DNA from: Echinococcus granulosus
Lineage: Eukaryota > Platyhelminthes > Cestoda > Cyclophyllidea > Taeniidae
Reading direction: 5' to 3'
DNA length: 64,000 nucleotides
Assembly: GCF_000524195.1 (NCBI RefSeq)
Contig: NW_020170496.1
Location: 62,001 to 126,000, forward strand
Shown here: in pieces, positions 38,401-49,392 of the stretch
Layout: the number at the start of each line of letters is the position of its first letter
Position numbering within the stretch: position 1 is the first letter of the stretch
Translations under genes and position numbers: made by a program
Notes under the pieces: model-generated
The model's input: only the letters and a program-made list of their open reading frames with translations
The model's database searches: none
Told to the model about the DNA's origin: nothing

Positions 38401-41400
38401 GTGCTCACTAAAGAAGTAATGCTGTAAAAAAAGGGGGCATAGCAAAGGTGATACTTCATCCGCCAACCTTTCATCCTGTGGTTGTCAAAGTGCTAGAGTA
38501 GATCAGCTCACAGGGATCACGTGAGTGCGTGCGAGCCACCGAGCCGCGTCGCATTAATGCTTGTATTAGCTGCGCAATATATCACCTTTAAATACTTAAT
38601 CGACTACTTTAAAACCTCTTCTTTAACAGAATGATACCCAGTTTTCGTTATCAGTCCCCTGTAGTCCAATGTCCACAATAGTGGCGACGTTTTGCCACGT
38701 AGTACAGTTAATTTTAGACTCTACTGCATGCTGACTTCTTTAGGGACAACAAAGAAACTGATTCAAGTGCCTTCCTGCTATTCAAAACTATCTGGTGACG
38801 GTATCAACCGCGATATAATAAATATTCCTGAGAAAAATAAATGTTTAAACACTATGTTTCCATCCTCAAATACGGTAAAAAAGTGTCAGACGGACTTACC
38901 TGCACCCATCTTCCACCAACTATAGACAATGTAGGCACCGATAATAATGGCCCCCGAAGGATCTAGGTACTTCAGATACGGAACTCCCTCTGCAAGAATG
39001 AAAGAATAAAAAAGTAAATTTGGTTAAATTAGAAGTCATGCTTTGTAGGGAGAGTTGTCAAACCAACCAAATAGAAGTGACACTTTCAAGCAGCACGTGT
39101 TTAAGTATACATTCGGCACGTGTGAGGACTTTCAGGTGATTTTACACAAGTCAGATAACTTGACTGTGATTGGAATTGCCACATTGATGGGACTAAGCCC
39201 TTGCAATACCTGAACTTGAACACCTAAGAGTGTATGAAAACAAGCCCTAAGCATAATGAAATTTATTGCCCGAAAACATCGGTCCGAGGGAGGTTCAACG
39301 CGGCAAATATATGCCTAGAAAAACAAGACGCCATGCTACTGGGGTTATGTGGACCCAATGCTCGATTTCCTGTTCCACGGTCCCACTGATCTCATGAAGC
39401 TGGACTATTCCCACTCCCACCACCACGAACGATGCGCACAGCATACTTTTCAGGGTTCCTACAGTCGAGTTTTGCCAACCACTATGTGTGATGACAAACA
39501 TACTGCCAACTGTCAATGTTATTTGGGATGTCAACGCATCTCTAGATGATTCTAGTGGCGCTATAGTGCCATGGAAACTGCATACGCTTGGGGCCGGAAC
39601 ATTTCGAATTTTTTTCAGAGCCGGGAAAAAGTGCACAACAATAAACCAACTTGTTTATTCTAGTCAAATAGAATGACAGGACATGACAACGGCACCAATA
39701 TTTGTTGAAATAGGAAAACAACTTAAAAACTTGATTATAAAGTCCTTCTTTATTTAGTAAACGGGACCTAGATAGTGCCATTACAAAAAAGCCCTCACTT
39801 AGAGGAAGGGGAGAATGCATAAGTAGCCAACGCCGAGGTTTGAAGGTGAAATGCAAATAATCCTATGAGGAAAAAAAAAACGAAAAAGGAAAATACTGGT
39901 ACATTCATCTTTGTGAAATGGAACACATCCAACTTCGTGGTCAATGTTAGGAGGATTTCAAAGTCAACAGCTTAATTTCAAGAAAATAGTAATACCGCGT
40001 CCAGGAAATACTTGAAAAAGGAATTTACACAAGTGCAAAACCGTTAGAAATTTTCCTTCAAAAGCGCGTCTTGAAACGAGATCTAACGCAATATTGTCTA
40101 TGAAAATATTCCATTTAACCTGAATTACGACAAAAATCGGCAACTGAAAGAGGGAGGAGGAAATAGACTACAGTGGGAGCATCAAACAAACTACACTTTT
40201 ACTGTAGAAGCCTCTGCGGGAAAAGAGTGTAGGACAAATGAATAATACGGAGTGGATTGTATCAAGACAACTAATCGCTTATCGCCAACGCCTCTTCCAG
40301 TCTTTGCGGTTTCAACGACCGTCTTGATGCCACGACGTTACAACGTCTTCAGGCACTGTAGAAAACGAACGTAGGAAAAGTGGTCCAGTTCTTCGTTTTT
40401 CGAATCCATTTTTGGGCACCTCTAACTCATCTCTTTATTGCTCCAAACCTTCCATTTCGCATTTGAATTCGTAACTCGAGGTCCTACAAGGTCTCCTACC
40501 AACACTTACTCTGGAGTGGTTGATATCTAGATAGGAGCAGATAAAAAAAAAACAACATTCTTAAGTAAGAATAAGAGAGACAGACTGTACCGATTCGTGC
40601 GGAGAGGGTACTGAAAATGAGCGCAATGGAGTTGCTGAGGGAATCGTTGAGTTGATCGTTCTTCAGGGCTGCCACAGATTCGCCCCGTCCGAACTTCCAG
40701 CAGGCCAGAAAGAGAGACACCTTTACCACTGTAAAAAGAGAAGAAAGTCATAACAAGAGCAGTAAAAAAAGTACAATTTTTACGATCTATTTACTCGCAA
40801 CATTTCCCCCACTGCCTGCATTATCTAGGAGGGGTGGGGGCAGGGGTTGTGGCAGTTCTGTTTATTCCGGTTCCCGATTTGTTGACTTCGAGGGTAGAAA
40901 GGAAGGGTAAACAACAAAACTCTTCAAGGCCACATTAGGCTGAAAGAGGTGAACAGGAAGTGACCAAGACAGGCACTGGGGATGATAGCTACCATAAAAT
41001 GCGGCATCGTGGGCCGCTAGGGACCAGGCGCTATCACCGATTCAATGATCATAAATAAAGATTAAAGCTGTAAATGATACAAATTCAATGCCGAAAATAA
41101 AATATTGATACTGATCTTATGCCACTGACTGAGAACATCGAAGTTAGGTCAGCAGCATGGCAGGCGAGCGAGGTCACAGTAGCACATGAACAACTGGTGA
41201 TTTCCAATTCACATTAGACATGTCAACTGGAAATCCACTATATGGCCTCGAACGCGCAGAGGCAGTAATGGCCTATTCTGATCACACTTTCATCTAAAAG
41301 TTGTTTACATGACTACCTGCAGACAAGTGTTTAATTTTGAGTTTGAGCAGTGAAAATGGGGTAAATAATTTGAGACGAGCGGGTGAGGTCCTTGCTAGAC

Positions 41401-44400
41401 TGCTCGCTTCACTGCATAAACCCCTCACCCTCAAGTATGGAACGACTGATTCCACAAAAGAGAAACCCTCGACATTCCTGGTACCTTAATAAGACGCTTC
41501 CTAAAACTTTTGATAATTTAGAAGGTGGGGCCTTGGAGAGAACTGACACCGCAACGGAAAAGTGACCTGCTGAAGAGGACATGAACCTACAACAGCTGAG
41601 CTGATGCTTTAGGGGGCGACCCTGCACCTGAGAAGTGAGCCATGCAATATTCTTGAGCGAAAGCGAGAGAAATACGAATGAGATGAGACCGGTGATCGGC
41701 GTCAAGGCGTGATGGGGTTGCGGTCCCAAGGAAATTAGGTTACCTCAAACGACGTGGTCTGGACGAAGCTGCCAATTAAGCAAATAGGCACGTACACTTT
41801 TTGAAATAAAAAGCAGGTAGACCAAAGTTCAACCACGGTTGAAACACTGGATAAATTTACTGGTGAATGTGCAACTCAAACACAAGCAATTCTGACATTT
41901 AACAGAAAGCACAGCACACAAACATCACGCCAATTCGTACTGATTGGCATCGGCAGTACACAAGGGGACAATGGAAGAGTGGTTGTGGACAAGTGTGGAG
42001 GCATTCGTAGTGACTTACCAATGGTGGAAGCGACAAGGCCAATGGTGAGATTACTCATGATTGGAGGACCCTGGTTATTGGCGGCCATGTTGTAGATAGT
42101 CTGCACCGCTTCCACCATTATTTGAACTGAGACACTAGCCATTATCACAGAGAGGATGATCACTGCCACTGGCTCCAGTCGTCTGCGTCCTAGACACAGG
42201 GGAGTAATATTTTCCTTAATTCAACCTCAAAGCTAGTTGTTTCAGGCACCCCTATGCTAATGGTCTCCCAGCCCTTCTGTACGCTTTGGTTAAAGCCACT
42301 TCCAGATTTTTAGGTGTTACAGGGCCTTCAGGAATAACTTAGTGCCGATGCACCTTTCTGAAAAGGATAAAAAGGCGACAATTTTGGCATATCCCATGTA
42401 CTTCAAAAATGTCTTTAAGATCAAGAATACCAAGTGATAATGCAACTCCTATGAGTCTTTGAGAACCCCTAAAATCGAATCTAAGCTCACCAAATGCAAT
42501 GATGTTTTGACTAGTTACTTGTACTGTGAAAACTGTTTAGGAACAAGGAAATGGAAAAAAAGATCGTCTGATAATGAATGTTGGAAAAATTGCGTCCTTT
42601 AGACCGTTGTTGACAAGGTGGTGAGTAGACATTGGTTCCACTTTTACCATTCCAGCACAGAACAAAGCAGTAGCACTGACGAACTCCCACAAAGTCCATC
42701 TCTTCATACCCCATTGGCATGTCAGTTGCCAAGGTCTCAGAGGAAAGATGACTCTACACACCCCACAAAAGGGAATGTTGCACTTAGTCATGCCGCTCAA
42801 AGATAAAAAAATAATTATTCTCGGGCCACAAATCCAGCACCCAGCTTGTCAGGTTAAAGCCAAAAAATCTTTTTGTGACGCACAATTTAATGGTGCAATA
42901 GTAACCATGATCTAACAAAGAACGCAGTGTCACATATTTGTGACGTCGGAGTCAGGTGCAAGACTGGGTCACACAGGTGACGCTGATAACGAGCTCGTTA
43001 ATAAAACAAAAAAGGGAATCCCTTGAACAGCACGGTGGATTCAAAGGTCTTACCACGGCTTAAATACCAATGCAATCACATCGAGACTAGCAGATCCTCA
43101 GCTAAGTAGTTGTTGCACTTTTTCTTTGCTTGCGAAATGAGCGTTGCCGAAAGTCACATAATACCACTTACTAATATCCAGTAACCAACGCTTACGGCAT
43201 TTAATGCTCCCAAACCTGGGCGCTGAAAAACATCGAAATGGAGATTGGTAAATCCGAGCCTAAACGTCAAAAATGTTGAAAAAGGATCAATAAAAGAGGG
43301 ACCCAGAAATGCCACATCCAAACCTCCAAATTAGACTATTTTATCAGAAAGGATGAGAAAGTGAGGTCACCTGTGGGATAACTGTAGGGCCGGGACTTGC
43401 GCATCTGATGGGCTGCAAGCCAAAGGGTGAAACCTGAGGCCAAGTCGACCGCACTGTCCATGAGGGAAGAAATGACGGAGAGGGAGTGGGAGAGGATTGA
43501 CGCAGCCATTTTGCTGCTCAAGAGGAGCTGAAAAAGAGCATCAGATGCGCATCCACATGTCGACGGATACTAAAGAAGCGGAATTGTTAAGCGAGGTCCT
43601 GAGGACTCACAAGGTTGAGTAGAAAGGTAAACTTGATGAGGAGATTGTTGACCCGATTCTGATGTCGTACTGTTTGGTTACGCTCCTCCATCTCACCATC
43701 TGCATCCTTCAGCAGGGACATTGTCGACTGCAGCGACTCAATCAACTTGTCCTGCTTCTTGTAGAACTTTCTGCACGTGGTAAGAAGGGATGAAACAGTT
43801 TATTCAGGAGTACTGTGGTGGGAGATGGGGAATTTAAAAAGTCGTATTCTTCGAACTTTCAAAACTTTCTGTCTAGTGAAGTGTTTCATCTGCCTTGGAA
43901 TTAACTAGGAAAAGGAACTTCGGGATTTAGAAATATAATTAAAAGATGAAACGAATCATAAAATCATGATATTTTCGAGGACGTGTCACTGGAATAATGA
44001 AAGATTTGTAGCCATCAACTAGTGAGGTAGAGCAATGACAAAAAATTGAATGCGGTGAATGAAATAGTGACCTGAGATAGTGTAGAGATTGACTTGCTGT
44101 ATTGACACTAAGATGAGTGGAGTACATGCAGCTATGTAGACGCCAACAGCTGGAGATCGGAGGAAATGGTTATCACAGGAATTTACGCGTCAATTAGAAG
44201 GGCTGACAAACTGGCCACACCATTGTAACTGGACGAAGCAAAATTTACATCAGCCACAACCTATGACCTGCATTTTCATTTTTAACTACAGTCGACAGAG
44301 TAGATTTGTGAGCCGGATCGTAAAAGCGTGATTCATCTTTAAATACGGAAAGGTAACGAAACTGTAACACAAAGTCCATTAAATATTACAGTAAACAATC

Positions 44401-46699
44401 GTTCGAATCACATCTGCAAGAACAAAGACATTATTGCACCAAGGAATCCCTAAATATGCTCATTATTCTGATTGGCTAAGATGATTCCCTAGACCAGAGT
44501 ACCGGATGCTTTAACCCTATTGAAAAAGCATTTCAAATGAGATTGCACTGCCCTCCTCTCACCCTAGCGCTTGATGACACCATTTACCCAATTTTTTTGC
44601 GCGAGACGATAGGACACACTCAACCTTCAATATCACAGTCATGCAGGGAAGATTGAGGTAACGCTGCAGGACAGGCGGTAGAAAGGGAATCCTGAACACT
44701 TATTGTGCCAAAACAAGCAGATGCTTATTTATAAAAGCAAATACTGTGGAGGAGACCTCTTGAAGTGCTGTATGAAGTAGCGAAAATACGGAAGTAGTAT
44801 CAGGTTGGGCAAAATGAAAACTAGCAACATAGAAATGCTTTCGCAATGGTGTGAGGCGACAGCAAATACGGCTCGCAGGACAAGACGAGGAGGGGATCAC
44901 TTGTGGATTAGAAAACACCCCCAAAATTACAAATGATAACGAAATCTGTCAATTGCAATCCTACCTCTAAGAGGGAAAAATAGAAAGGTTTAATTTACGC
45001 ACCTAACTTTGGATGGGAGTTCACGATCCTCGGGATTTTCACCTCGATACTTATCCCAGAACATTGAAATTGGGTGCGATCTCCACCGCTCATCTAAAAG
45101 TGCATAGGGCGAAAAAACATTCTCGTGCGAGTTTCCGCAAACCAATTGGGTGATAATGCAGAGGGAGGCGAGCTGTTCCTGATGGTAATGAATAAACAAA
45201 TTCCTAGTTGATTGCAAAATGGAAGATCACTTCCTACTCATATTAAACACTGTTACATGAATGGAAATAAATTGGTAGGCATGAGAGAAATTGACACATG
45301 TATCGCCAAGAAGATCCCGAGTTCATTTTTTAGTCAACAAGCAAATCAAGCATTGCTCCACATTTTAAATCACTCAAGTAATAAAAGCAGTCCTGTCGAT
45401 AAGACTACCCAAAACAGGTTGATAAAGTGTGTAATTTGATTTGCAAAAGTACAGAAGTTGACAAGAGGAAAAAGCATACCCCTATTGCTCTCAAAACCTC
45501 CAGAAGCGAAAGCAAATGCTATACAGCGAAGAAGGTTTTCGTAAAAATGACAGCAAAGACAAGTAATCAAGATCTGTTAAGTAATTTAAGAATATCAGGA
45601 TTATTTCACTCGGTGTTGTGCAATACCTCTCAAAGGAAACGAGAATAATTAACAGCACAGATATTACGATGGCGTTATGAAATAAGCATTGACAGCGGAA
45701 ATAAAATTTGATGCCATGCAGAAATCAGATTGTAATCCATTGAATAAGCAGTTAGGCAGGTAAAAAGAGGTTTTATAAAGTTTCCAGTTATTCGCTATCA
45801 ATGAATCGAAATCGAGAGTAGAAATGGTGATGATTACAAATCATGTCAGTTTTTGAAAGTCGTAACCAATGAGACCTAACATAAAGCCAAATATCATCAT
45901 TGTAAATCTCACAAAGTAAAAGAAATGAGCAAAAGCCAGTATCGAAACCTCGAAGTGACGAGGCTTACTATAATTATAGATACCTTCATGAACGGAGGGC
46001 CGTGGATCGACAGAAAGAGAGTTGGAAGAGTTCTTTTCATTCTCGCTTGATTCGAAATCACCGGCCCTACGGCTGACAGGCGCACGGTCAATATGGGGCA
46101 AAGGCAAGGGTAGATCAGGCGCTGCAAGTATCAAAAAGCGGTAAATGCCACTAACTGTATACATAAAATTTACCATCTAGCACATGATAAATCTATTCAC
46201 ACCCAACAAAGTGGCATAACAAAAATAAGCGAAGCAGGATACTCACTTATAAATTCAGCTAAGAAGATGCAGAAACATGAGCAAAAGCTAGACGAAAAGT
46301 CGATGTTGATAAAGGAGTAGAAAGGCAGACAAAAAGGTTCAACATTACTTTAGCTATTTAGCGCAGGAGATAGTAACAAAAACTGAATAAGTACAGATTT
46401 GGTCTAATGCAACCTCATATTCAGCACAAAAATGAGAGGTACACTGCAAAAAAATTAAAATCCGTAAGAAGAAGCTAAAAATAAAATAAGCTGTGCAGGA
46501 CAACTGCGCACTTTCAAAAGTTATAGACGAAATCAACAGGTATTTCTCTATAATTCAAAGAAATATGTGAGGAATGACGAAGGTAGCCATGCGTGCACAA
46601 ACAAAACTATCATTATAAAAAGGTCGAAAAGCAAATTCGTAAGGTATCCATTCCGTTGTTTGTTTTTGAAGAAAACTCACAATCGAGGAGGAAAGTCAT
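35449..46699 (-). CDS. Cation diffusion facilitator (SLC30/MTP-type metal transporter, Mn-CDF-like)
   Basis: Ten exons, in transcript order: 46699-46681, 46121-45984, 45093-45003, 43770-43611, 43527-43371, 42189-42019, 40728-40591, 38989-38900, 38348-38206, 35610-35449. They total 1,269 nt (422 aa plus TAG) with frame kept at all nine joints. The N-terminal tail is Ser/Asn-rich (about 1-80), followed by KFYKKQ. The membrane domain has the metal-site DxxxD at D160/D164 (helix 2) and D270/D274 (helix 5), then the [13 protein letters not shown] loop. The C-terminal cytosolic domain has [25 protein letters not shown] and DIGESLQ. Paired DxxxD sites and these motifs resemble plant MTP8-11 and other Mn-type CDFs, not the HxxxD zinc transporters. 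It probably exports divalent metal (Mn, perhaps Zn or Fe) from the cytosol by H+ exchange. The 19-nt first coding exon is the least certain; an ATG at 46176 with exon-2 read-through is an alternative. Confidence 0.9.
35611..38205 (-). other. Last intron of the cation transporter gene, with a 13-nt G run
   Basis: A 2.6 kb intron between exons 9 and 10, bounded by GAG/GTTAGT and TTTTACAG on the minus strand. A homopolymer of 13 G lies at 37952-37964 on the + strand. No other exon is supported: the flanking exons join as FMVE/VDIVLP, which is contiguous in the family. Confidence 0.6.
38990..45983 (-). other. Other long introns of the cation transporter gene
   Basis: Introns 38990-40590, 40729-42018, 42190-43370, 43771-45002 and 45094-45983 are each 0.9-1.6 kb, and each joins family-contiguous residues. 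Inside 42190-43370 lies a pair of dyads at 42929-42944 and 42968-42981. I see no nested gene and no transposon. Confidence 0.55.
42929..42981. repeat. Two adjacent GTCACA...TGTGAC-type palindromes in an intron
   Basis: GTCACATATTTGTGAC at 42929-42944 and GTCACACAGGTGAC at 42968-42981, about 40 bp apart. The spacing is similar to the 44 bp between the first two copies at 27208 and 27252. The pair lies in intron 5 of the cation transporter gene. Confidence 0.7.
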
Positions 46700-48510
46700 T
46701 GTGAGCGCGAATTCAATGGTGCGGCTGAGTTCTCTTGGGCATTAAATTCATTATATCAAACAAATCTAAGCACCTTAAAAGTACTAGCCTTATAAAAACA
46801 ATTGTTATATCCGTTTTACAGTGCAAACATAATAAAATACGCCTTTTTAGGTGAATGGTAAAAATTAAAATGCTTTGAAGAAAGAAAAAATTGATTATTA
46901 GCACTAACAAGCGCCCAAGACAGAAGTTCACTTTGAAATACTATGCAAAAATGCAAATAGCATTAGTAGGGTATTAGGGATTTTTTTAATTAGTAAGGTG
47001 CTGTTGTTTCCTGGTTAAAATCCCACCACCCATTCTGCGCTTCAGTTTCATGCCAACAGAAATGAGTGCATGAGTGAGGGTGGACAAGTTGTATTGTTTA
47101 ATGTAGGTTTTGTTAAAAATGCAGACTTGACAAAAGGTCTCGATTTTTTTACGTCCTTTACGTCATTAGGACACTAACTTAAGCTAAACTGACAACTTAC
47201 CACCTAAAAATCAGAATCAAATAATGTGTGTATTACACACGAGTTCAGATAGAACCAAAGCAATGAAACTTCCTAAATAAGCTTAAAATACCAATTTGGC
47301 TCTTTTATTTGAGTAACTTTTTGAAGCAAGGGTAGTGATAAGGGGTTTTTTCTTAATCGCTTTGCATATTTTCGCGCGAATCGAAATTTCGTTACAATGC
47401 TACAAAAACTTTATAGATTAGCAGGTTTTTGGTTTAAGCTGCGCAGTTAGATACAAGCTTTGGGAATGGCATCAAAGTCTTCGTTACGGCAGCTACTCGA
47501 TTAACGACCTTATTTTGTCACCACTCTAATTATGCTAGCTAACTCAAAGTTTTTACGAAACAAATTTGGACGCCTCGATTTTTCAGAATTTTTCGATGAA
47601 TCAATGCTTAGATTAAATGTTGAACGGGGATAAACCCTTTTGGTTTCAATTTGTTTAGGTACCTTGCATTAGGAGCAATCCTTTTGTGATTGGTAGTCAT
47701 TTCATTCCCTCACCGGATTCGTTAATTTATGAGGTTGCTGTTTTGTATTTTTATGATGTTTTATTCTGTCATTTGGCCAAGCTACACCCTCAGGTTGGTG
47801 CTCTTGTCTATTTTGGCCTTGATATCAGAACTTGGAAGAGTAGATAAGAAGAAAAACAACTTGGAATTTTTGCCTTTTTGTAAGTCCTTCCTCCTAGAAG
47901 TATGCTTATTTTGGTGTATTTTCATGCAAATCGGTACGCTTGAACTATTAGTGCATCCGATTACCCGATTTTCATCTCAGGATTGTTTAATATAACTTGG
48001 GACCTCTAATCCACATCCTGTATTTTCCGGTTATTATTTTGCAAAGTTCTCTTTTACCATGCAGTGTCTTTCCTGTCGAGTGGATAAATTAAGAACATTT
48101 AGCTTACTGCCTAATTCCATTAATGTCAAGCACCTTGCTCTGCAAGACGAATGTTTGTCTGTTTTCTTTGCAGCACTTTTAAACTTTCTCTACGTTAATT
48201 AAACATTAATTTAATGCGATTGCACATTATCTGTACTGTTTCTTTTTGACTCTTGAGGCTTATTTTAAACTTTTTTCCTATTACCAAGGGTGTTGACCAC
48301 ACCAAAATGCTTTCCGTGGTTATATTTTAACCCATCAACGCCGTCAAAGCAGTAAAAGAAGTCGTTAAAGAAACAAGCCTGCACTATTAGTGTGCTATAC
48401 TTATTTTCACCTTAATGCAGACTTAGCAACTTTTGGATTTTGCATTTCCCGTGTCTTGAGTTTTTAATTCCAACATTATTTTAATTGGCTCTGTTAATCC
48501 TTTTTAAAAG
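46700..48510. other. Divergent intergenic region between the cation transporter and the OTU gene
   Basis: 1.8 kb of AT-rich DNA between two genes that point away from each other, so it should contain both promoters. The hydrophobic frame at 47729-47995 is what AT-rich DNA gives by chance and has no family look. No TATA box or CpG cluster stands out. Confidence 0.45.
48496..48510 (+). promoter_or_regulatory. 3' splice acceptor just upstream of the OTU gene ATG (possible trans-splice site)
   Basis: The sequence TAATCCTTTTTAAAAG ends at 48510, six nucleotides before the ATG at 48517. It looks like a branch-point-like TAATCC plus a short pyrimidine tract plus AG. In a flatworm it could accept the spliced leader. 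It could also be the end of an intron in an untranslated leader. Confidence 0.4.
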
Positions 48511-48516
48511 ATCTGA

Positions 48517-49227
48517 ATGAACAGGCGAACCTCTAGACGGAACACCAGGGGTCGTTCCTCTTCTTCCTCTTCCCGCTCCTCCACGTCCTCTTCCAACAGC
48601 AGTTGCACCAGAAGCTCTAGTGAATCTGATAACTCACGAGACTTCAATCTACAGCTCTCACGTAAAGGTCTAATCCTTCGTTCCGTTCCCTTGGATGGTA
48701 ACTGTTTGTTTTCCGCGTTTGCCGATCAACTTACTGGCGATGTCCGTGACCACACTCGTTTACGGGATGAGGCTGTCAGCTTTCTCCGTACCCATTCTCA
48801 CGAAATGCGCCCCTTTTGTGACGACAGATCTTACAAGCACATGCTGCGAAAGCTAGCTGAAACAGGGACTTACGGAGATCATATGTCGATTGTGGCGTTG
48901 GCTCGGGTTAATCGAGTTGATGTGATCGTTCATCGCCTGGGTCAACCACCTCGCCTTGTTGCTCGCGGTTGCACGTCTTCCTCATGTGCACACTCTCAAA
49001 TTCATCTCGCTTACAACGGCGATATAGAACACTTTTCTAGCGTTCGAATTCGTAATGGGCCGCCCACTGGTCCGGCTAATGTGTATATGGACTTGAGGCT
49101 GTTAGAAAAGGAAGCTTCGAGGTCTCTGAGTCATTGCCATCGCCGGAGTGATAGTGAACATCACGAACATCATCACTGCGATCATGGGAATCGTAAAATT
49201 TCCCACAAACTGATGCTCACAAATTAG
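48517..49227 (+). CDS. OTUD3: OTU domain deubiquitinase, OTUD3-like
   Basis: A single-exon gene for 236 aa. After a Ser/Arg-rich tail (1-45) comes an OTU cysteine-protease fold. The catalytic Cys is in DGNC (residues 60-63; nucleophile Cys63, with Asp60 of the loop), followed by LFSAFADQL, then GTYGDHMSIVALAR (117-130), and the catalytic His in IEHFSSVR (His172). This layout, and the similarity around GNCLF and the EHFxSVR end, fit the OTUD3 branch, which removes ubiquitin chains from cytosolic proteins. The C terminus is rich in His/Ser (205-225) and much shorter than human OTUD3 (398 aa); the UBA-like region of that protein is not seen. The gene is followed after 165 bp by VPS15 on the same strand, with AATAAA between. 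Confidence 0.9.
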   Translation: MNRRTSRRNTRGRSSSSSSRSSTSSSNSSCTRSSSESDNSRDFNLQLSRKGLILRSVPLDGNCLFSAFADQLTGDVRDHTRLRDEAVSFLRTHSHEMRPFCDDRSYKHMLRKLAETGTYGDHMSIVALARVNRVDVIVHRLGQPPRLVARGCTSSSCAHSQIHLAYNGDIEHFSSVRIRNGPPTGPANVYMDLRLLEKEASRSLSHCHRRSDSEHHEHHHCDHGNRKISHKLMLTN

Positions 49228-49298
49228 AACTGACGCAGTCTTTCAAATCTTTATACTTACATTTCCTTATTTAATTTTGGTTGCTTTGAATATTTGCT

Positions 49299-49304
49299 AA
49301 TAAA
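49299..49304 (+). terminator. Polyadenylation signal AATAAA of the OTU gene
   Basis: AATAAA lies 71 nt after the OTU stop codon and 77 nt before the splice acceptor that precedes VPS15. There is a TTCTTTATTGTT stretch just downstream. The position suits 3' end formation of an upstream gene in a close-packed pair. Confidence 0.65.
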
Positions 49305-49365
49305 ATAATCTCGCTGTTCTTTATTGTTACACTCGTTAGCCACTGTGAGCTTCCACTATTCAGCT

Positions 49366-49382
49366 GTTCATTTTTTGTCTAG
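49366..49382 (+). promoter_or_regulatory. Strong 3' splice acceptor 10 nt before the VPS15 ATG (candidate trans-splice site)
   Basis: GTTCATTTTTTGTCTAG ends at 49382 and is followed by CATAGCTCCA and then the ATG at 49393. The polypyrimidine tract and AG are better than many cis acceptors in this window. No upstream exon of VPS15 is needed for the protein, since MGNQ is the family's normal start. A cis 5'-UTR exon would have to lie inside or upstream of the OTU gene. A spliced-leader acceptor is the simpler reading. Confidence 0.55.
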
Positions 49383-49392
49383 CATAGCTCCA

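Noticed and set aside
42929..42981. CRISPR-like or terminal-inverted-repeat array reading of the dyads
   Set aside because: Only isolated short palindromes without regular spacers, target-site duplications or an enclosed element.
47729..47995. 88-codon hydrophobic frame upstream of the OTU gene
   Set aside because: Phe/Leu/Ile-rich translation is expected from T-rich DNA; no partner exons.
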